Positions 57,475-64,000 of a stretch of 64,000 bases of DNA are shown piece after piece. Source of the stretch: Guillardia theta CCMP2712 (taxonomy: Eukaryota > Cryptophyceae > Pyrenomonadales > Geminigeraceae); assembly GCF_000315625.1 (NCBI RefSeq), contig NW_005434670.1, forward strand, positions 1,013,564-1,077,563, in the 5' to 3' direction. The position numbers were made by a program, and so were the translations under genes. The notes under the pieces are model-generated. The model was not told the origin of the DNA. It searched no databases and saw only the letters and a program-made list of their open reading frames with translations. Position 1 is the stretch's first letter. Each line of letters begins with the position of its first letter.

Positions 57475-60463
57475 TCACTGTACAACTGTGTTGCGAAACT
57501 GTACATAAGACTTGTGCAGCCCCGACTTGAGGCTGTACATGTCGTGCAAGATCACCTTGACAGCCGCGCGTTAGAGGAGCAGACGGGCGAGAAAAAGACA
57601 AGGAAGAAACAAGTAGCCACGACGATCAGCGAGCCAGACGGCAGGAGCAGGACGGGGGAGACAGCTTACCTGCATCTCACAGATATGACGATGGAGACCT
57701 TCGGTTGTCTCCCACTCGCTCAGAGGAACCAGCATGCAGCTGTTCATGATCGAGCTCTTGATGTACCCCACCTGCTCAACCTCAGATCGTAGGACAGCTC
57801 AGGCGACAATGTCCTACCTCCACACAAACGCACACATCGCGATACCCGACCGTCTCATGCTTGTTGTATGCGGGATCATACCTGCGGTGAAGATGAGGAG
57901 GAGAGGAGAGGAGGTGCGTGTCGTCAGCTCACCTGTTCTTGATGCATGTGATGCTCATGAACTTCTTGCTCAGCTCCACTCCCTCTCCCTCCGACTCCTG
58001 CGGACACGAGACTCTCAGACGACTGTCGGTCGGCCCCCAAGACCAGCACAAGCTCACCTCAGCCCCATCAGGCTGCACTTTCCCCCTGTGCGGGAACCGC
58101 TTCTCGTACCCGAACGCAACCTCCGACGTCCTCATCAGATGCTCCACCCACCGCGTCAGCTCCGTCAGGTCCTTCACCACAATGCTGCACCGCACGAGGT
58201 CCGTGAGCTTGGAGCAGTCTCGCTCGTAGGACCGCACGACTTTCTGCAGAGCGCGCGAGCATGTCTTGATGTTTCCCTGCTTCACCACTCCGTGCGCGTT
58301 CCACCGAGCCACGAAGTCCTGGAAAGGACCGCTCAGCTGCTGCGCTTCTTTGTACAAGAGCTCGATGTCGTTAGATCTTTGCCCCATCTTGAGACGTTTG
58401 GAGATGCGGGGTTTGTACAGACCCATCAGGATCATCGCCTTCCGACCGAGGCCTCGTCGTTCTGTCTGCCGCGCAACGAGTAGGAGGGAGTTGACTTGTC
58501 TGGTGAGCTGATACAAACGTTGTAGCATGTCGGCTTCGTTGCGTCTCATCCTGTTCCACGCCTCGCTGAACGCATTTGATTTTTCCTCCAGCTCCTCGTA
58601 GATCGCACGAAGCTTCAAGTAATACATCACAGGCATGGAAATGGCAAGACCAAGCAACACGGTGCCGTACACGTAGAACAAGTAAATGGCCCACTGAGCG
58701 TTCTGCGCGAAGGTGGTGAAATAGAAGCAGTATGCTCCCTGGAGGAAAAAGACAACGACATAGAAGTACTGCTGTCTGACATGGGCAAAGAAAAGCCCTA
58801 CCCAGATAAAGGCCGAAGTAGAAAGACTCCAATACCCATGACAAACAGAGCCGATGCCATTGCCTTGGAATTCACATTGTATGAAGTCCAACATGGCGCA
58901 GATGACGTACATGAAGGAAACCAGCCAAGCCGTTGAGATCAGAATACGCCCTCCATTCAACGGCGTATTCCTGCGTGCCGCCATGATTCCCATGACGTAA
59001 CACATGGCCCAGAAGATGGAGATGGCTGGATCAGCCAACACTGACCATCGCAACACTTTGGGCTCGACAGGAACGTTGTTATCTGCTTGAAATAGCCAAC
59101 GCCGTGTTCCAGTCAAGCCTTGTATCTCGTATGATGCAAAGATCAGGTAAATCATGCTCAAGCAACTGATGATGATCTGAGTAGGGGACTTGAGTAAACC
59201 AGTCTCAATGGCGTTGGAAGTCATCATGGCGAGCCACTGGTTGGCTTCGATGTCTCGATATCGCTCAAGCCGAGACTTGAGGCTTTGAAAGCGCATCTCT
59301 GACCTCGCCAGGGTCACCGACTGCTTCAGCGCATCCATCGTCTGCTTGTTAAGCACAATGCTGTTGAAGTCTGGTAGCTCATACTCCACGCAGCTGTGCA
59401 GGCGTACGAAATCGTGCAGGTCCAAGTCAATCGCGCTGCGCAGCTGCTGTAGCGAGCTGATCCCCATGAGCGCGAGGATCTGCCTCAGGTCCTCCAGCAG
59501 ACCCACAGACCTCAGCCACTCAATCATCTCCGAGGACCTCGGTCGATGCATGGTGAAGTCACTTTGAATCTTGAGGCTTTTCTTGTCCCAGACAACCTTT
59601 ACCGTCTCCATCAGAAAGGTCGCAGCATGCCAGGCAAACGATGAGTCTGACCCTTTGAGCACCAAGAACGAGGTCCTCAGATCCATCATCGGGAGGGTGA
59701 AGGCGTACTCTGACTGGCAAGACTCTCGTTCTTGTGGAGGCAGCAGGATTACAATCGCATCCTTGACTGAGATGTCAGCGATGACCTGGAAGTGCTTGTC
59801 GTTGTATATGCCCATCTTCTGGATGATTACCTTGGCTCGTTCGATGGTCTTCGTGGATGGTGCATGGCTCAAGGCGTTGATCATAGAGAAGGGAAAGTCG
59901 TCCGACCCAGCAGATCTGTCATCGACGAAGATGGGAGCGATCGCACGAATCCACCCAATGTTGTTGTACAGGAAGTAGATGGCTAGGATGATGTGTAAAA
60001 GGATCTCGCTCGACTCATCTTTTCCTTCCTCGGGGCGGATCGAAAGCAGTTTGTTCAAGGTACCTGTGCCCGTGTCATCAAGACTAACGAAAGGTGCGAA
60101 GAGGAGGCTGTTGGTGGAGCACAAGCAGTTGTCCAAGTAATGCGCCTTGCTGACAGCCGGGAGACATTCGAAGTCCAGGTACGTCTTCTCATTCGAAAAC
60201 CTGTCGAACTCAAAATCTTCACACGTCTGTGTGGGCTTGTGCAGGAGGAAGGAGAAGGGCAACTGGCTGGAGAGCATGTGGAAGTTCTTGTGTATCTCCT
60301 TCTGCCTCTGGACGCCCTGCCATTGAGTATCTCCCTGATCTGAGCCTGCCGACGGGGAGGCATTCTGGCTGACATGACTGTACAGCTCAGAGTGCGACCT
60401 GAACAAGAGAAAATAATCTGTGAAGAGACCGAAGTCCGAGCCAAACACAGTATGCTCCTCCAT
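57475..60463 (-). CDS. Multi-pass membrane protein with C-terminal RelA/SpoT-like domain (copy 1)
   Basis: About 900 aa. The N-terminal ~440 residues are soluble, with DDRSAGSDDFPFSMINALS and a SAM-like helical part (MIEWLRSVGLLEDLRQILAL). Six or so TM helices follow (SCLSMIYLIFASYEIQGL, ILISTAWLVSFMYVICAMLD, FIWVGLFFAHV, YFYVVVFFLQGAYCFYFTT, WAIYLFYVYGTVLLGLAISM). After a coiled stretch the C-terminus follows the RelA/SpoT synthetase pattern: QGNIKTCSRALQKVVRSY, KLTDLVRCSIV (Asp), ITCIKNRYDPAYNKHETVGY-RDV, and ICEMQ (Glu). The end is MYSLKSGLHKSYVQFRNTVV, with TGA at 57475-57477. Exons after KVQPDGAE are joined by introns of 60, 51, about 54 and about 110 nt; the 60-nt one stays in frame if unspliced. 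Substrate is unknown; nucleotidyl- or pyrophosphotransfer is inferred. A near-identical inverted copy begins at 63309. Confidence 0.75.
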
Positions 60464-60544
60464 GGCAAGGATGAAAGCTTTAGGGGCTCCGATGTAACGG
60501 GCGAATCAAGAAATGAAGTATCATGGCGGGGTATGGTCAGGTAT
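59772..60544. repeat. Left arm of an inverted duplication
   Basis: Reverse complement of 63228-64000 with only about four mismatches seen in 773 bp (positions x and 123772-x correspond). Homology stops 81 bp upstream of the ATG, at GGTCAGGTAT. The other end is cut by the window edge, so the duplication may be longer. Confidence 0.95.
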
Positions 60545-61129
60545 CGTGAATTCTTTCACCGTGAAGAGTGGAGGGGTTCGAAGAAGTAGCCTAAGGTTAC
60601 GTGATGGACTCTTGCGCACTGCTGATTGCCTTGCACATTGTTACTGCCAGTCCCGACCGACATGGAAATCAGATTTCTGCATCAAGCCGTATCCAGAAAA
60701 AGCACCAAATCTGAGTTTGTATGAGAAGGGGTACACATGCAGTTTCTTGCTGAAAACATTGCCACTGCCTCTGAGGTCGTTTGACCTACGGATGGCCACA
60801 AGGATTCGCAATTTGAGATAGAGATGGGGCAGTAAGTTAAGTCTGTCTTGATATCGACCGTTTTATGATCCACAGAACTAAATCTTCTCTCCAAATGGAT
60901 CTTGTTGAACTTGGATCGCTCAGGGGTACAGGGTGGGGTTTGCACAGCACGAATATAGCTACCCGGATACACAGAACTGGTTAGATAGAGCCAAGGAAAT
61001 GAGGAATAGGAAACACAGACGATGATATGAAGCCACTATGGTCAGAGAGGAGGGGCGAGAAAGGCTCCGTCATGATGTTGTTCCGGCCGCTCCATCATGC
61101 GGAGCATAGCTGGTGATGAACTGACCGCT

Positions 61130-61990
61130 GTATGGGGGTAGGGTACAATCATCTTTTTTTGTACCTAGGTGGGTGGTGATGCACGAAACGATGTACCGGT
61201 GCTTATCTATGATATTTTACAGAAATTATTACGGTAGGGTACTCTTGAAAAATCAACCATCACACGTTGTTTCGATAGTAAAAGGGGTAGGGTGGACTAC
61301 CCTACCTCTTCTCTGTCTCCTGCGGGAAGCCTCATTCGGTTTACTTTACCACTGAGTTTAACCCCACCCCACCCATCGAAATAACGCACTACTACCCCAA
61401 TGAACTAAGTACCCCTTAAAACACACTACCCCACTAGATTACATGTTGACAATCCACCCCTCCAAGACTTGCGACCTTACCCTACCCCCTAGTCGACACT
61501 GTGTAGTCATCTTGTTGCTAAATGGACCCCTTTTAAATCCCACTTCTACCCACCCTTTTCCCAACTTTTTCATCCCTTTGGTACGCCTATGGATTTTGTG
61601 GAAGGAGTCATCAAGAGATCACCCATGTCAAGGTACCCACCCCTTCTGCATACCACCTACCCAAGTCTCACGTCGGTACAAATTGGATTGTCTCTTCCAA
61701 CCTACAGGGATATCTTGTATCTGGGGTACCCTATAAACCTCCGCCACCACCCCCACCCGCCGTTACACCCCACCCCACCACATCGAAATTTCATGCGCAG
61801 TTTGTGGCTCGACTCAGGCCGCCAGTAGTAGGAGTCATATTGAAGGAATCGAACACCAAGGTGGGACGTGACCGCAGGTCAAGGGTGTTGGACAGGGGTG
61901 GGGTACTAATATTGGTGGTGGTACGGGCTCGAGAGCCAGAGGCCGATGCCACCAAAACAACACAGGATGGGGTGGGTTATAAAGGCATGC
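61130..61990. other. G-rich/C-rich block with strand switches
   Basis: Longest member of the GGGGT/GGGTA class in the window, with two changes of G-rich strand. Words such as GGGGTAGGGTGG and CCCCACCCCACCC could form G-quadruplexes on alternating strands. Confidence 0.6.
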
Positions 61991-62269
61991 ATCGCGCCGT
62001 GATAGGAGGATTATTTTAAAATTATTTACAATTAAAAAATGATTTATTCAAGATCTGAGGCTCCAAAAAGCACCTTTTCCCATCAAGGAGTCAACGGGTG
62101 GATGGTGTAATTTTGCTGTTTTGATACCGGTGGCCCAAAGTTAATTGTCAGGAGGGAAACAATTCAGGTGGTTTCGTGGAGGACCCCGAAATCATCTTCA
62201 ATTTTCATACGAACTTTACAATTGTCAGCACACCGTCACAACAATACAATAATGGGCCTCCTAAAACAT

Positions 62270-62830
62270 AGCCGCCGGCCCGGCGCCGGGGCTCCGACTC
62301 CGGCCGCCCGCGCGGCCGGCCCAGGGGGTCCGACGGCGATCGGGCCGATCATCCGATCGGCGGACTCGATCGGACCGGGCGGCCACGCCGCCGCCCGGGA
62401 TGCCGCAGTGACTCTCAGCCGGCCCGGTGCCCCCCCAGGCTTCCGATGATCGGCTCAGCGGCTCCGAGTCAGTCCACTGGGTGGCCAGGCTCAGGCTCAG
62501 GCCACTCAGTGAGTGGCAGCCGGGGCAAGGTGACCGGGGCCGGGCCGGCCGGGCGGCGGGCGACTGCGTCACCCGGCGGGCCGAACGCCGGGTGCAGTCA
62601 CGGTGACGGCGGGCCGGGTGCCGGTGCCGCTGAGTGGCCGCGTGGCCCTGCGGCGGACCGTTCCGAGTCCGGCCGAACTTCATCAGTCCGATCCTGGCAC
62701 GGTGGCCCATCACCGTGGCACCGTGAGGCCCGGCCGAGTCGGTAACTAAGTTGAAACCTTTCGAGTCTCAAAATGCAAAAGACTAATCAGCCCGGCCCCC
62801 CCCCCGGCCCGGGCCCACGGTGGTTCGGAG
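62270..62830. other. GC-rich intergenic island
   Basis: CCGCCGGCCCGGCGCCGGGG, GGCCGGCCCAGG and GTCACGGTGACGG words, ending in CCCGGCCCCCCCCCCGGCCCGGGCCC. An AT-rich interruption at 62745-62790 (TAACTAAGTTGAAACC) is not a convincing 28-nt element. Open frames here are by-products of stop-codon scarcity. Confidence 0.65.
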
Positions 62831-63227
62831 GGCCGTAAACTACTCTTGGACCCGGGTCGTATCACTCCGAATTTTCCACCCCCTAATGTCCATGATACTA
62901 CCCCACCTTTCTGCTATGAAAACTATATATAATAATTGTCCTGTTCGCCACCCCCATTCATAGCCAGACAGCCACCCACCCGGGAGTACACCTGCTGGCA
63001 TACAACCGACTCCTCGAACACCTCGTACCCTATGGCGAGCATATGTGGTTTGCCTTCCCACTGCTCTACACACGCACATCCTTGTACCGAGTCCCCTATG
63101 CTTGCAACTGCTCGTGCTTGATATCATCGCCTGCCTCTGACGTCCATCCATGCTAACATCTGACCACAAACAGATTGAGATACATCTCCACATTAATCCT
63201 CAAAGCCTCTTATGAGAGAGATATACA

Positions 63228-64000
63228 ATACCTGACCATACCCCGCCATGATACTTCATTTCTTGATTCGCCCGTTACATTGGAGCCCCTAAAGCTTTCA
63301 TCCTTGCCATGGAGGAGCATACTGTGTTTGGCTCGGACTTCGGTCTCTTCACAGATTATTTTCTCTTGTTCAGGTCGCACTCTGAGCTGTACAGTCATGT
63401 CAGCCAGAATGCCTCCCCGTCGGCAGGCTCAGATCAGGGAGATACTCAATGGCAGGGCGTCCAGAGGCAGAAGGAGATACACAAGAACTTCCACATGCTC
63501 TCCAGCCAGTTGCCCTTCTCCTTCCTCCTGCACAAGCCCACACAGACGTGTGAAGATTTTGAGTTCGACAGGTTTTCGAATGAGAAGACGTACCTGGACT
63601 TCGAATGTCTCCCGGCTGTCAGCAAGGCGCATTACTTGGACAACTGCTTGTGCTCCACCAACAGCCTCCTCTTCGCACCTTTCGTTAGTCTTGATGACAC
63701 GGGCACAGGTACCTTGAACAAACTGCTTTCGATCCGCCCCGAGGAAGGAAAAGATGAGTCGAGCGAGATCCTTTTACACATCATCCTAGCCATCTACTTC
63801 CTGTACAACAACATTGGGTGGATTCGTGCGATCGCTCCCATCTTCGTCGATGACAGATCTGCTGGGTCGGACGACTTTCCCTTCTCTATGATCAACGCCT
63901 TGAGCCAAACGCCATCCACGAAGACCATCGAACGAGCCAAGGTAATCATCCAGAAGATGGGCATATACAACGACAAGCACTTCCAGGTCATCGCTGACAT
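63228..64000. repeat. Right arm of the inverted duplication
   Basis: Inverted copy of 59772-60544. Visible differences: CAATG versus CGATG in the 5' flank, and a cluster at 63909-63912 that changes SHAPSTK to SQTPSTK. Confidence 0.95.
63309..64000 (+). CDS. Multi-pass membrane RelA/SpoT-like protein (copy 2), N-terminal part only
   Basis: Starts MEEHTVFGSDFGLFTDYFLL at 63309 and stays open to the window edge (about 230 codons), identical to copy 1 except for the SQTPSTK patch. The TM and RelA/SpoT-like parts would lie beyond base 64000, so I cannot tell whether this copy is complete. It is transcribed divergently from copy 1. Confidence 0.8.
   Translation, partial: MEEHTVFGSDFGLFTDYFLLFRSHSELYSHVSQNASPSAGSDQGDTQWQGVQRQKEIHKNFHMLSSQLPFSFLLHKPTQTCEDFEFDRFSNEKTYLDFECLPAVSKAHYLDNCLCSTNSLLFAPFVSLDDTGTGTLNKLLSIRPEEGKDESSEILLHIILAIYFLYNNIGWIRAIAPIFVDDRSAGSDDFPFSMINALSQTPSTKTIERAKVIIQKMGIYNDKHFQVIAD

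Larger units (their letters stand above)
60545..63227. other. 2.7-kb spacer between the inverted arms
   Basis: Contains no supported gene. 61130-61310 is G-rich on the + strand (GGGGGTAGGGTAC), 61350-61790 switches to C-rich (CCCCACCCCACCC, CCCTACCCCC), and 61860-61990 returns to G-rich. AT-rich DNA follows at 61995-62060, then a GC-rich island at 62270-62830. Both copies of the gene must take their promoters from this spacer and the shared 81 bp. Confidence 0.7.

Noticed and set aside
61130..61310. Interstitial telomere
   Set aside because: The GGGGTA/GGGTAC words are irregular with no constant period, unlike a telomeric array; kept only as a composition class.
62745..62790. Additional 28-nt element in the 62.3-62.8 kb island
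   Set aside because: TAACTAAGTTGAAACC resembles the core only in a few bases and there is no flanking duplication.

Overview
The window is nuclear DNA from a eukaryotic microbe. Nearly every gene is cut by very short GT-AG introns (about 43-110 nt, many of 45-60 nt). Exons are G+C-moderate and intergenic DNA is full of microsatellites. The gene set is purely eukaryotic: VPS13, VPS2/CHMP2, a retinoblastoma-related protein, a DOA10-type RING-CH ligase, an enkurin-like ciliary protein and a receptor guanylyl cyclase. It also holds genes typical of algae and protists with bacterial-type metabolism: UDP-galactopyranose mutase and a double-ACT phosphoserine phosphatase. A unicellular alga or other flagellated protist fits best. 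A cryptophyte such as Guillardia is my guess from gene content and micro-introns, not something the sequence proves. One 100-N assembly gap lies at 41390-41489.

Layout. 1-2700: low-complexity DNA and a small leucine-rich-repeat gene (-). 2704-6103: receptor guanylyl cyclase (-). 8006-11182: VPS2 (-) and UDP-galactopyranose mutase (-). 12370-16190: coiled-coil/PA/MORN protein (+). 16337-16942: an unknown acidic protein (-). 17826-21941: retinoblastoma-related protein (+), tail-to-tail with a VPS13 gene (-, 22443-33258). 33650-39471: two near-identical SVOP-like transporter genes (-) flanking a PH-like gene (+). 39926-46658: enkurin-like gene (+) tail-to-tail with the DOA10/MARCH6 ligase (-), 65 bp apart. 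48435-52801: thioredoxin (+), an unrecognised Cys-rich protein (+), phosphoserine phosphatase (-). 54451-60463: PDZ/coiled-coil protein (+) tail-to-tail with a multi-pass membrane protein ending in a RelA/SpoT-like domain (-). 63309-64000: a second, inverted copy of that last gene, running off the end.

The genes are unrelated neighbours rather than one pathway. Themes do recur: membrane traffic and lipid transport (VPS13, VPS2), ER protein quality control (DOA10), cilium-like proteins (enkurin, perhaps MORN and PDZ/coiled-coil), signalling (guanylyl cyclase, RelA/SpoT-like protein), cell cycle (RBR) and serine synthesis (SerB).

Intergenic DNA is not random. Two composition classes recur: G-rich strand-asymmetric blocks (GGGGT/GGGTA words) and very GC-rich islands (CCGG/GTCAC/GGTACC words). 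Inside the islands sits a repeated ~28-nt AT-rich element with core AGTTAAGTTAAAAATCAGT. At least six copies are present, and four are bracketed by direct repeats of about 7-13 bp that differ from copy to copy. This looks like a very small mobile or copied element and is the most novel structure I see here.
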